NCBI RefSeq assembly: GCF_902506195.1
Contig: NZ_LR732817.1
Span: 1,316,909 to 1,380,908, forward strand
Direction: 5' to 3'
Length of the DNA stretch: 64,000 bases
DNA from: Citricoccus sp. K5
GTDB taxonomy: Bacteria > Actinomycetota > Actinomycetes > Actinomycetales > Micrococcaceae
In this document: piece by piece, positions 55,485-64,000 of the stretch
How the letters are laid out: each line of letters starts with the position of its first letter
Numbering within the stretch: position 1 is the stretch's first letter
Notes under the pieces: generated by a model
Told to the model about the DNA's origin: nothing
Database searches by the model: none
What the model saw: the letters and a program-made list of their open reading frames with translations, nothing else
Made by a program: the position numbers and the translations under genes

Positions 55485-56335
55485 AGCCTGTCCATTCCCG
55501 TGTCCCGGCCATCCCTGCGGCTTCGGCGGGCCAGGACGTCCGTGCGGTACCACTGAACGGCGTCCGGGCCGGAGGCGTCATGGACGATGTGCCCGTCGGC
55601 GATGACGAGGCACCGGTCCGCTTGGGCGGCGAAGTCGAGGTCGTGGGTGGTGAACACGACCTGCTCACACCGGCCGGATCCAGGCAGGGACAGCAGGAGT
55701 TCTTGGACCTCGAGTGTCCACTCCAGATCCAGCAGGGTGGTGGGTTCGTCGGCCACCAGCAACACGGGGTCCGTGGCCAGAACGGAGGCCAGGGCCAGGC
55801 GCTGGCGCTGCCCACCGGAGAGGTCATAGATGCTGCGGTGCCCCAGGCCACCGAGGCCGTGCGCCTGCAACAGGCGCTCGGCAGCCGCCCTTCGCTCCGG
55901 GCGGCCGCGGTGCGTGCGCCGCAGGGAGAGCTCGATGTCCTCTGCGGCGGTGGGCATCACCAGCTGGACGAGTGGGTCGGTGAAGACGAATCCGGTCCGC
56001 GCGCGGACGGCCGTGGTCTCCGTGGCCGCGTCCAGGCCGTGCACGCGCACGCTGCCCGCTGCGGGCAGGACCAGACCGTTGAGCAGGCGGATGAGCGTCG
56101 ACTTCCCCGAGCCGTTGGCTCCGATCACCGCGACCGTGGGTTCGGAGGCCACCAGGTCCACCGGACCCAGGACGCGGATGGTGCCGGCTTCCGAACCGGC
56201 CGACTGTCCGGGTCCCGGCGCGGCCCCGGGGGCATCGACCACTGCGGCGCGCAGCTCGAGGCCGGAGGCTGTTGCCCCGCTGCCGGGCCGGCCGTGGGTG
56301 ATGCTGTCGCGGTTTTGTGTGATGGTGGGCTCCAC
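55481..56335 (-). CDS. bioM: ECF transporter ATPase (BioM)
   Basis: 284 residues; Walker A GANGSGKST (72-80), Q-loop position FTDPLVQLVMPT (Thr where Gln is usual in ABC ATPases), signature LSGGQRQRLALA and Walker B LLVADEPTTLLDL. An N-terminal tail of about 50 Gly/Ala-rich residues is added. It is the only ATPase of the set, so it probably works as a homodimer, as in BioMNY. It starts 5 bases after bioY. Confidence 0.9.
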   Translation of the reverse strand: MEPTITQNRDSITHGRPGSGATASGLELRAAVVDAPGAAPGPGQSAGSEAGTIRVLGPVDLVASEPTVAVIGANGSGKSTLIRLLNGLVLPAAGSVRVHGLDAATETTAVRARTGFVFTDPLVQLVMPTAAEDIELSLRRTHRGRPERRAAAERLLQAHGLGGLGHRSIYDLSGGQRQRLALASVLATDPVLLVADEPTTLLDLEWTLEVQELLLSLPGSGRCEQVVFTTHDLDFAAQADRCLVIADGHIVHDASGPDAVQWYRTDVLARRSRRDGRDTGMDRL

Positions 56336-56340
56336 GCCGT

Positions 56341-56997
56341 TCAGAAACGCCGGAGGGCCAGGGCCGGGAAGGCCCGGATCACCGTGGCGGCCACGGCGGT
56401 GGCGAGCAGGTTCTTGATGACGTCACCGGGCCAGAACACCATGTCCGCCGCCAGGGCGGTCGGCAGGTCCAGGTCGAGCGCAAGCATCATCCCGCCGATG
56501 CCCATGGGGTGGATGAACACGAAGGATCCCACCATGGCCGAGAGCCACACCAGTGCCCACCAGCCGAAGCCGATCCGTCCGGCGGCAGCATCAGCGCCTC
56601 GAGCGGCACGCTGGGCGGCGGCTGCCTGGCCCCGTTTGAGGACCAGGGTCGAGAGGGCACCGGCCAAGGCGGCCGCGAAGGGGAACGCCAGCAAGTACCC
56701 GCCGGAGGGGCCGGCGAGCACCCCGAAGCCCGCGTTGAAGCCGGAGAGCACCGGCAGGCCCACCAGGCCCACCACCACGTACAGGGCCACGGAGAGGAAG
56801 CCGAGCCGCGCGCCCAGGATGAGTCCGGTCAGCATGACGGCGAAGGTCTGCAGGGTGATCGGCACACCGAATCCACCCACGGGAATCGGGGGCAGCATGG
56901 CGCACACGGCGATCAGGGCGGCGAAGACGCCGGCGAGGGCCACTTGGGCGGGAACCGCCAGCGGCTTGCGGCCGGCAACGGGAACGGTCTGGCTCAC
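56341..56997 (-). CDS. bioY: BioY biotin transporter substrate-binding subunit
   Basis: The S-component that binds biotin. 218 residues with six hydrophobic segments; PITLQTFAVMLTGLILG and AGPSGGYLLAFPFAA are BioY hallmarks. GTG 56997 follows GAGGAG; the longer open frame upstream lies in the promoter region. No biotin regulator box was recognised in the 128-base gap to the divergent ABC-F gene. Confidence 0.95.
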   Translation of the reverse strand: MSQTVPVAGRKPLAVPAQVALAGVFAALIAVCAMLPPIPVGGFGVPITLQTFAVMLTGLILGARLGFLSVALYVVVGLVGLPVLSGFNAGFGVLAGPSGGYLLAFPFAAALAGALSTLVLKRGQAAAAQRAARGADAAAGRIGFGWWALVWLSAMVGSFVFIHPMGIGGMMLALDLDLPTALAADMVFWPGDVIKNLLATAVAATVIRAFPALALRRF

Positions 56998-57125
56998 GGT
57001 GGACTCCTCAGAGGCGGTGGGACGGCGGCGTGGGCCGCGGCCAACCCGGTTTGGACGGCAACGGTAGACTTGGCGGGTTCCGCCAGCCCTGCCGGACAGT
57101 CTATTCATCTCAAGGAGTCCCTCCC

Positions 57126-58724
57126 GTGCTTGCCGTCACAGACCTCGAACTTCGCGTGGGGGCCCGGCTGCTCATGGACGGGGTCACCTTCAAGGTGGAC
57201 AAGGGGGACAAGGTCGGCCTGGTCGGGCGCAACGGTGCCGGCAAGACCACCCTGACGAAGGTCCTGGCAGACGGTGGCCTCCCCGCCGGAGGCAATGTGA
57301 CCCGGCGCGGCACGGTCGGCTACCTGCCCCAGGACCCCAAGGTCGAGGACATGGACCAGACGGCGCGGGACCGCATCCTCTCAGCACGGTCACTGGACCA
57401 GATCATCCGCCGCATGCGCCAGGCGGAGGACGACATGGCCAATGCGGATGACGCGATCCGTGAGAAGGCCATGAACCGCTATGGGAGGCTCGAGGCCGAG
57501 TTCACGACGTCGGGCGGGTACGCCGCGGAGTCGGAGGCCGCCACGATCTGTGCGAACCTCGGCCTGCCTGACCGCATCCTCGACCAGCCCCTGCACACCC
57601 TCTCGGGCGGCCAGCGGCGTCGCGTGGAACTGGCGCGCATCCTCTTCTCGGACGCGGACATCCTGCTGTTGGACGAGCCCACCAACCACCTGGACCATGA
57701 CTCGATCGTCTGGCTGCGTGACTTCCTCAAGGCCTACCCGGGCGGCTTCATCGTCATCAGCCACGACGTGGACCTCATGGAGATGACCGTCAACAAGGTG
57801 CTGTACCTGGATGCCAACCGCCAGGTGATCGACACGTACAACATGGGCTGGAAGAACTACCTGCTGCAGCGTGAGCAGGACCAGGCCCGGCGCAAGCGTG
57901 AGTACTCCAATGCGGAGAAGAAGGCCACGCACCTGATGGAGCAGGCGAACAAGATGCGTGCCAAGGCGACGAAGGCGGTGGCCGCTCAGAGCATGATCAA
58001 GCGGGCCGAACGCATGATGAAAGGCCTGGAGGGCGAGCGGGCGGCAGACAAGGTCGCCGCGATCCGTTTCCCGGAGCCCGCCAAGTGCGGCAAGACCCCT
58101 CTCCAGGCGGAGGACCTCTCCAAGTCCTATGGATCCCTGGAGATCTTCTCCGGAGTGGATCTGGCGATCGACCGCGGTTCCCGCGTGGTCATCCTCGGGT
58201 TCAACGGCGCCGGAAAGACCACCCTGCTGCGGATGCTGGCCGGGGTGGACCAGCCGGACACCGGCGAGGTCATCGCCGGGCACGGGCTCAAACTCGGCTA
58301 CTACGCCCAGGAGCATGAGACCTTGGACACCGACCGCTCCGTGTTGGAGAACATGAAGACCGCCGCACCGGACCTGGCGGACACCGAGGTGCGCAACGTC
58401 CTCGGGTCGTTCCTGTTCCAGGGCGACGACGTGGCCAAGCCGGCCGGAGTGCTCTCCGGCGGTGAGAAGACCCGGTTGGCCCTGGCCACCCTCGTGGCCT
58501 CCAGTGCCAACGTCCTGCTGCTGGACGAGCCGACGAACAACCTGGACCCGGCCTCACGCCGGGAGATCCTCAACGCCCTGCGCACCTATGAGGGTGCCGT
58601 GGTGCTCGTGACGCACGACGAAGGCGCCGTGGAGGCACTCAATCCGGAGCGTGTGGTGCTCCTGCCGGACGGCATCGAGGACCACTGGAACAGCACCTAC
58701 CAGGACCTCATCACCCTGGCCTGA
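57126..58724 (+). CDS. ABC-F family ATPase (ribosome-associated type)
   Basis: A 532-residue protein with two ATPase domains and no membrane part: Walker A GRNGAGKTT (34-42) and GFNGAGKTT, signatures LSGGQRRRVELA and LSGGEKTRLALA, and a basic helical linker rich in Lys/Arg. ABC-F proteins act on the ribosome in translation control or antibiotic protection. It corresponds in gene neighbourhood to the ABC-F gene near fabG in mycobacteria. GTG start behind AAGGAGT; TAGACT (57065-57070) is a possible -10. Confidence 0.92.
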   Translation: MLAVTDLELRVGARLLMDGVTFKVDKGDKVGLVGRNGAGKTTLTKVLADGGLPAGGNVTRRGTVGYLPQDPKVEDMDQTARDRILSARSLDQIIRRMRQAEDDMANADDAIREKAMNRYGRLEAEFTTSGGYAAESEAATICANLGLPDRILDQPLHTLSGGQRRRVELARILFSDADILLLDEPTNHLDHDSIVWLRDFLKAYPGGFIVISHDVDLMEMTVNKVLYLDANRQVIDTYNMGWKNYLLQREQDQARRKREYSNAEKKATHLMEQANKMRAKATKAVAAQSMIKRAERMMKGLEGERAADKVAAIRFPEPAKCGKTPLQAEDLSKSYGSLEIFSGVDLAIDRGSRVVILGFNGAGKTTLLRMLAGVDQPDTGEVIAGHGLKLGYYAQEHETLDTDRSVLENMKTAAPDLADTEVRNVLGSFLFQGDDVAKPAGVLSGGEKTRLALATLVASSANVLLLDEPTNNLDPASRREILNALRTYEGAVVLVTHDEGAVEALNPERVVLLPDGIEDHWNSTYQDLITLA

Positions 58725-58757
58725 GCGCTGTGGTGCGGGCGTCCCTCAGACGGGGAG

Positions 58758-59765
58758 CTACCGGCGGGCCTCCGCCTCGTCGAGCAGGGCGTCCTCGGCC
58801 TCCTCGTCGGTGAGTTGACCGTTGCGGCGCCGGACCGGCTTGCGCTTCGGGGCACGGTAGGCAGACAGGTATCCCTGTTCCTCGGTCAACCCGAGTTCCT
58901 GGTCGTCGCGGTCGTTCACGGCCCGCTGTCGGCCCATGTAGCCCCACACGATGAAGCTCATCAGGCCGAAGAGGAACCACTGGAGCGAGTAGGACAGGTG
59001 CGGCCCCTCATCCAGGGTGGGCGGCACCAGGGTCTGGGGTCGGCTCGCCGGAGCGGGGTCCTCCTCGACCATCTCGCCATAGGCGGTGTCCGCGATCGGA
59101 TAGTCGACGGCCTCTTCCAGGGCGACCAGGTCGATCGAGGCCAGCTGACCCTCCGGGGCCTCCCGCTCGAGGGTGGGCTCGCCGGGCTTGGTGCGGACCA
59201 CCACGGTGGCCTCGCCCTCGGGGGGCGCGGGGACGACGTCGGGCCAGCCGGCGGTGTTGCCGATGGGCAGCCATCCGCGGTTGACCGCGATGACGTCCCC
59301 GGTGTCCGCCCGGAACGGGACGATGACCTCGTACCCGGGCTTGCCGGCCTTCGGGCGATTGCGCACGATCTGGGTGTCCTCCGCCAGGTACTCGCCGGTC
59401 ATCTCCACCGGGGTCCATTCGCGGGGGGCCTCGAACGCCGTGAAGAGGTCCTCGTTGCCGGCCAGAGGGACGGGCGCGTCGTCGTAGTTCTCCAGGACCT
59501 TGTTGATCTCGGTGACGGCCTCCATGCGGCGGTCCATCTGCCACTGGCCGAGCAGGGCGCAGGCCACGGAGAAGATGGCGCAGAACGCCAGCCCGCCGAG
59601 CCACTGGGGGGAGAGCAGGAACCGGAAGTCGAGCCGCGCGCGCTTCTGTCCCGGACGGCCCGAATCTGCCTGCCGGTCGCTCTCGGAAGACTCGTATCGT
59701 CCGGCATTCCCGGCACGCTGATCTGCGCCGGCGCCGGTGACGCGATCGTTGCTCGTCTGGGTCAT
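58758..59765 (-). CDS. SURF1-like cytochrome oxidase assembly protein
   Basis: 335 residues; SURF1 proteins help insert heme A into cytochrome c oxidase. Two membrane helices (about 55-72 and 262-280) flank an extracytoplasmic domain with the family pattern LLGQWQMDRR near the first helix and VNRGWLP in the middle. A charged N-terminal tail of about 45 residues and an acidic C-terminal tail are present. It fits with ctaA and ctaB elsewhere in the window. It overlaps the upstream gene by ATGA. Confidence 0.92.
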   Translation of the reverse strand: MTQTSNDRVTGAGADQRAGNAGRYESSESDRQADSGRPGQKRARLDFRFLLSPQWLGGLAFCAIFSVACALLGQWQMDRRMEAVTEINKVLENYDDAPVPLAGNEDLFTAFEAPREWTPVEMTGEYLAEDTQIVRNRPKAGKPGYEVIVPFRADTGDVIAVNRGWLPIGNTAGWPDVVPAPPEGEATVVVRTKPGEPTLEREAPEGQLASIDLVALEEAVDYPIADTAYGEMVEEDPAPASRPQTLVPPTLDEGPHLSYSLQWFLFGLMSFIVWGYMGRQRAVNDRDDQELGLTEEQGYLSAYRAPKRKPVRRRNGQLTDEEAEDALLDEAEARR

Positions 59766-60097
59766 GAATCCTTCTCGCGGGTGTCAGTGCCGGTCGGGGC
59801 CAGGGGCAGGACGTCCTTCAGCAGTCCGCGGGACTGCAGGTAGTCGGCCAGCCAGTCACGATGGTCCTCGCAGGCCAGCCATGTCTTGCGCCGCTCGGGG
59901 GTGTGGATCCGGGGATTGTTCCATTCCAGGCGCCAGGCCGCCGCGTGCCCGCAGCTCTTGCGGGAGCAGACTTGCTGGTCCGCCGCAGTGTCGCTGCGCG
60001 CATCGCTTCCCGACGGCGGCCGGCCGCCGGGTGTGGGCGCCGGCGGCACTGGAGGATTGGTGCCGTCAAGGGCACCGAGGAGGTCATCGTGGCTCAT
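59762..60097 (-). CDS. Small Cys/His protein of unknown function
   Basis: 111 residues, not recognised. A Pro/Gly-rich N-terminus is followed by a compact part with VCSRKSCGHAAAWRLEWNNP and TWLACEDHRDWLADYLQSR. Two CX4C-spaced cysteines plus a Cys and two His suggest a small zinc-binding fold. It overlaps both neighbours (DUF3099 upstream, SURF1 downstream) by 4 bases, which argues that it is real and co-translated. Confidence 0.7.
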   Translation of the reverse strand: MSHDDLLGALDGTNPPVPPAPTPGGRPPSGSDARSDTAADQQVCSRKSCGHAAAWRLEWNNPRIHTPERRKTWLACEDHRDWLADYLQSRGLLKDVLPLAPTGTDTREKDS

Positions 60098-60534
60098 GCG
60101 GCCCTGTCGTCGTGCTCGTGCTTCGTCTCATCCGGGTGGTCTCCCGGTTGAGGGCCGCCGTCCACGGTCTCACCCTGAAGGGTCTCGGGTCCGGCGGTCA
60201 GCTCGAGCCGGGAGCCGAGTTGGGGGGTGCCCGTGGGGGCCGGAGGTACCGCGTCCAGCACCTGACCGTTGGACACGGCCCCGTTGTTGGCCAGCATCAC
60301 AGCGATGTATGGCAACACGATGGCCGCGATGAAGAGCACGATCTGCACCCAGCCGGTGGTGAAGAAGGCTCCGACGAAACAGGCCGTCCGGATGCCCATC
60401 TGCCACGCGTAGCGGACGAATCGGGCATCCCGGTCCACGTGTCCGGCCTCCGGGGCGCTGGTGATGCGCTGGACGTCGTCGTCACGGCCCGGGTGTCCGG
60501 CCTGTGGGCCGGTCTGGACGTGACGGGTGGACAT
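60094..60534 (-). CDS. DUF3099 family membrane protein
   Basis: 146 residues. The DUF3099 core is QRITSAPEAGHVDRDARFVRY followed by two adjacent hydrophobic segments (about 45-65 and 67-87) and ending VMLANNG; a long polar C-terminal tail follows. Function unknown; the family is restricted to actinobacteria. ATG 60534 follows AGGAGCGCCCC, preferred over ATG 60549. First of a three-gene run with the Cys/His protein and SURF1. Confidence 0.85.
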   Translation of the reverse strand: MSTRHVQTGPQAGHPGRDDDVQRITSAPEAGHVDRDARFVRYAWQMGIRTACFVGAFFTTGWVQIVLFIAAIVLPYIAVMLANNGAVSNGQVLDAVPPAPTGTPQLGSRLELTAGPETLQGETVDGGPQPGDHPDETKHEHDDRAA

Positions 60535-60645
60535 GGGGCGCTCCTGCAAGGCTGTGCGCTGGCACGGCGACCGTCCAGCGGGGTTTCGGTTCCGTCCATT
60601 GTCCCACTTTCCGCCCTAGAGTGGATGACCGGAGAAGTGATCTGA

Positions 60646-61452
<807 letters not shown>

Positions 61453-61457
61453 TTTCC

Positions 61458-62288
61458 ATGACTTCTGAGAACTCCGCGCACGCAGCAGGACACGACTCCA
61501 CTCCGTCCACCGCCCAGGACCTGGCCGGCAAGGGCGCCATCGTCACCGGCTCCAGCCGCGGTGTGGGCGCGGACACCGCCCAACTGCTCGCCGCCCGGGG
61601 GGCCGGCGTCGTCGTCAATTACCGCCAGAAGGCGCCCCGCGCCAACAAGGTGGTGGGCGCCATCGAGTCGGCAGGCGGCCGTGCCGTGGCCGTGGGCGCG
61701 GACATCACCACCGCAGAGGGCCGCAAGGCCATGGTGGACGCCGCCGTCGAGGCCTTCGGGTCCCTGGACATCCTGGTGCTGAACGCCTCCGGCGGCATGG
61801 AGACCTCGATGGGCGAGGACTACGCCACCGTGCTGAACCGCGACTCGCAGCTGGCCATGCTCGAGGCCGCGCTCGAGGTCATGCCGGCCGGCGGCCAGGT
61901 GGTCTTCGTCACGAGCCACCAGGCACACTTCATCGATTCGGTCCCCACCATGGATGCCTACGTCCCGGTCGCCCGGTCCAAGCGCGCCGGCGAGATCGCC
62001 CTGCGCGAGCGGATTCCGGCATTGCAGGAACGGGGGATCGGCTTCGTGGTGGTGTCCGGGGACATGATCGAGGGGACCATCACGGCCACCATGCTCAACC
62101 GTGCCGAGCCCGGTGCCCTCGAGGCCCGCCGCGAGGCCGCCGGCAGGCTCTACTCGGTGGCCGAGTTCGCAGCGGAGATCGCCGCTGTGGTGGGTTCGGC
62201 CGGCCGGGATCTGCCGGTCGGCCACACCGAGTACGTCGGCGGGGCCCAGGACTTCCTCGACGTGGCCGGAGACCCGGACCACCGCTAG
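61458..62288 (+). CDS. SDR oxidoreductase with an enoyl-reductase-like Y-X6-K site
   Basis: 276 residues. The cofactor loop is the classical TGSSRGVG (30-37), but the catalytic pair is Tyr168-X6-Lys175 (YVPVARSK), the spacing of enoyl-ACP reductases (FabI/InhA), instead of Tyr-X3-Lys. It follows fabG by 5 bases, the place of inhA in mycobacteria, so enoyl-ACP reduction is a reasonable guess, not proven. It could also be a reductase of another acyl intermediate. Confidence 0.8.
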   Translation: MTSENSAHAAGHDSTPSTAQDLAGKGAIVTGSSRGVGADTAQLLAARGAGVVVNYRQKAPRANKVVGAIESAGGRAVAVGADITTAEGRKAMVDAAVEAFGSLDILVLNASGGMETSMGEDYATVLNRDSQLAMLEAALEVMPAGGQVVFVTSHQAHFIDSVPTMDAYVPVARSKRAGEIALRERIPALQERGIGFVVVSGDMIEGTITATMLNRAEPGALEARREAAGRLYSVAEFAAEIAAVVGSAGRDLPVGHTEYVGGAQDFLDVAGDPDHR

Positions 62289-62308
62289 ACAGAGGGCGGT
62301 GCGGGCGG

Positions 62309-63217
62309 CTAGAGGCCGGCCAGCACGCGCAGGACGTCCAGGGAGGGCAGGTCCAGCTCGACGTGTGCGTGGGCGCGAAGAGCCGGCTTGGCACAGAACG
62401 CCACGGCCAGTCCCGCGGCCTGGAGCATATCGATGTCATTCGCACCGTCCCCTGCGGCGATGACGCCGTCGGCGTGGACCCCGGCCGCCGCGGACCAGGC
62501 ACGCAGCATCTCGGCCTTCACGGCCCGGTCCACCACCGTGCCCAGCACCCGGCCGGTGAGGCGGCCCTCCACGATCTCCAGGTCGTTCGCCCGGTACTGG
62601 TCCAGGCCGAGGTCGGCCGCGAGGGGCGCGAGGACCTGGGTGAAGCCGCCGGACACGGCACACACCTGCCACCCGGCCGCCTGGAAGGCACCGATGACCT
62701 CTCGCGCGCCGGGCTGGGGCTCGACGGCGGCCACCACCTGGTCGATGACCGCGGCGTCCAGTCCCGCCAGAGCCTTGACCCGGTGATGGAGCGATTGAGT
62801 GAAGTCCAGTTCACCGCGCATCGCGGCCTCGGTCACGGCGGCCACCTCAGCCTCGCGGCCCGCGTGGGCGGCCAACAGTTCGATGACCTCCTGGCGGATG
62901 AGGGTCGAGTCCACATCCATGACCAGCATCTTCGGCCGGGCCGCCAGTGCGGCCGCCGGGACCACCGCGGCGGCGTGCCCCTCCGGGAGCAGTCCGAGAT
63001 CGGGGCGGCCCGCCGTGTCACCGGCCTGCACGTGCCACCGCCAGCCGTGGAAGCCGACGCCGGCCACCGGCTCGGCATGGGCCGGCACCACCGGCGGGGT
63101 CGAGATCGGGTCGGAGTCTGCCCCGCCGGAACCCGGAGCATAGACCAGGACCAGGTCTGTCCCGATGGAGGAGGGGACGATGTCCGGACCGGTGGACGGG
63201 GAAACAATGGGCGGCAT
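62309..63217 (-). CDS. serB: Phosphoserine phosphatase
   Basis: Makes serine from phosphoserine. 302 residues: a short N-terminal region of about 95 residues in place of a full ACT pair, then the HAD domain with MDVDSTLIRQEVIE (Asp101, Asp103), VSGGF (Ser), a Lys in RAVKAEML and GDGANDIDML. The end FCAKPAL is typical of SerB. GAAAGG lies before the ATG, and its -10 (TAGGCT, minus strand) overlaps the -10 of the divergent ABC gene. Confidence 0.95.
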   Translation of the reverse strand: MPPIVSPSTGPDIVPSSIGTDLVLVYAPGSGGADSDPISTPPVVPAHAEPVAGVGFHGWRWHVQAGDTAGRPDLGLLPEGHAAAVVPAAALAARPKMLVMDVDSTLIRQEVIELLAAHAGREAEVAAVTEAAMRGELDFTQSLHHRVKALAGLDAAVIDQVVAAVEPQPGAREVIGAFQAAGWQVCAVSGGFTQVLAPLAADLGLDQYRANDLEIVEGRLTGRVLGTVVDRAVKAEMLRAWSAAAGVHADGVIAAGDGANDIDMLQAAGLAVAFCAKPALRAHAHVELDLPSLDVLRVLAGL

Positions 63218-63254
63218 GCCGTGGCCTTTCGTGCTTCAAGGGGTGTTTCTAGCC

Positions 63255-63267
63255 TAGTGTTTGAATC
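63255..63267 (+). promoter_or_regulatory. Leaderless -10 of the last ABC ATPase gene
   Basis: TAGTGT (63255-63260), 7 bases, then ATG at 63268. It overlaps the serB -10 on the other strand by one base. Confidence 0.6.
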
Positions 63268-64000
63268 ATGACCAGCCCCTCTTCCCAGCCCCTGCGCGCC
63301 GCCACGGACCACGAACTGTTCACCCCCTCGGGCGAGTCGGTCGTGGAGATGGCCGGGGTCGGTGTCCGGAGGGGCACCAAGGACCTGCTGTCCGAGGTCA
63401 GCTGGCAGGTCCGGGAGGATGAGCGCTGGATCATCATGGGCCCCAACGGGGCGGGCAAGTCGACGCTGCTGCAGGTCGCCTCCACCCGAATGCACCCGAC
63501 CACCGGCATGGTGGGCATCCTCGACGAGGTGCTCGGCGCCGTCGACGTGTTCGAGCTGCGCCCGCGCATCGGGCTGTCCTCCGCGGCCCTAGCCCAGCAG
63601 CTCCCGGACGGGGAGACGGTGCTGAACGCCGTGCTGACCGCGTCCTGGGGCGTCATGGGCCGCTGGAACGAGGCCTATGACACCGTGGACGAGGAGCGAG
63701 CCCGCCGCCTGATCTGGCAGTGGGGCCTGCGTAGCTACGAGGACCGCCGGTTCGGCACCCTGTCCGAGGGCGAACGCAAGCGTGTCCTCGTGGCCCGGGC
63801 GCTGATGACCGACCCGGAGTTGCTGCTCCTGGACGAGCCGGCCGCTGGTCTCGATCTGGCCGGACGTGAGACTCTCGTCCGGGCGCTGACGCGGCTGGCC
63901 TCTGACCCCGCAGCTCCCGCCCTCGTGCTGGTGACCCACCACGTGGAGGAGGTCCCGCCCGGATTCACCCATGCGTTGCTCATGCGCCAAGGACGGGTGG
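63268..64000 (+). CDS. ABC transporter ATPase, 3' end cut off by window edge
   Basis: An ABC ATPase open to the window end (244 codons). Walker A GPNGAGKST (58-66), signature LSEGERKRVLVARAL (Glu in place of the second Gly), Walker B LLLLDEPAAGLDL and the switch VTHHVEEVP. The pattern RRFGTLSEGERKR fits soluble, single-domain ABC ATPases of the YlmA-like type that lack an obvious permease. Partner unknown because the downstream region is missing. Confidence 0.9.
   Translation, partial: MTSPSSQPLRAATDHELFTPSGESVVEMAGVGVRRGTKDLLSEVSWQVREDERWIIMGPNGAGKSTLLQVASTRMHPTTGMVGILDEVLGAVDVFELRPRIGLSSAALAQQLPDGETVLNAVLTASWGVMGRWNEAYDTVDEERARRLIWQWGLRSYEDRRFGTLSEGERKRVLVARALMTDPELLLLDEPAAGLDLAGRETLVRALTRLASDPAAPALVLVTHHVEEVPPGFTHALLMRQGRV

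Noticed and set aside
63757-63801. LSEGE instead of LSGGQ in the last ABC ATPase as a sign of inactivation.
   Set aside because: LSEGE-type signatures occur in intact soluble ABC ATPases of this kind, and all other motifs are present.

Overview
The window is GC-rich, gene-dense bacterial chromosome. It shows leaderless promoters (TANNNT placed 6-7 bases before an ATG or GTG start), many 4-base ATGA/GTGA gene overlaps, WhiA, OpcA and DUF3099. The gene order ctaB-tkt-tal...opcA, sufR-suf, ABC-F and fabG matches actinobacteria. The mix best fits Actinomycetota, order Micrococcales, probably family Micrococcaceae (Micrococcus/Citricoccus/Arthrobacter relatives); the genus cannot be fixed from the sequence alone. 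No rRNA, tRNA, insertion sequence, phage or CRISPR array was seen, and no gene-free gap exceeds 300 bp (the longest, 13392-13660, holds a riboswitch).

Layout. 1-5970: polA (5' end outside the window), an Eis-like acetyltransferase and rpsA with a strong terminator. 6047-8025 (minus): an RsmC/RlmG-like methyltransferase and a YigZ/IMPACT protein. 8139-13391: a BCCT transporter fused in frame to a complete dephospho-CoA kinase domain, a second stand-alone coaE, then uvrB. 13428-14997: manganese (yybP-ykoY) riboswitch and terC. 15051-19879 (minus): prolyl aminopeptidase, GNAT and a Ski2-like DUF3516 helicase. 19924-22190: trans-aconitate methyltransferase, an MBL hydrolase and a YtrA-type GntR regulator. 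22217-31902: LexA-boxed uvrA, a HAD phosphatase, an acyltransferase, uvrC, rapZ, yvcK and whiA. 32127-36393: sodA, gap, pgk, tpiA, secG. 36469-44957 (minus): pgl, opcA, zwf, pgi, tal, tkt. 45157-49468: ctaB, then on the minus strand a small membrane protein, ctaA and an ABC exporter. 49591-54748: sufR-sufB-sufD-Rieske-sufC-sufT. 54822-56997 (minus): an EcfT-EcfA-BioY biotin importer. 57126-64000: an ABC-F ATPase, SURF1, two small proteins, fabG, an enoyl-reductase-like SDR, serB and a truncated ABC ATPase.

How the parts fit. uvrA, uvrB, uvrC and polA form a nearly complete nucleotide excision repair set, and uvrA and probably uvrB carry SOS boxes. Lower glycolysis (gap-pgk-tpiA) faces an oxidative/non-oxidative pentose-phosphate operon, with YvcK and WhiA upstream. 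ctaA, ctaB and SURF1 serve heme A and cytochrome aa3 assembly; the suf genes serve Fe-S assembly. The terC riboswitch and a Mn-type SOD point to active manganese management.

The most unusual item is the BCCT-CoaE fusion directly upstream of a second CoaE. The osmolyte-carrier half also has an altered substrate-cage signature. Second-rank items are a perfect 11-bp inverted repeat between the ABC/ctaA and suf operons, and the overlay of LexA boxes on leaderless promoters at uvrA and uvrB.
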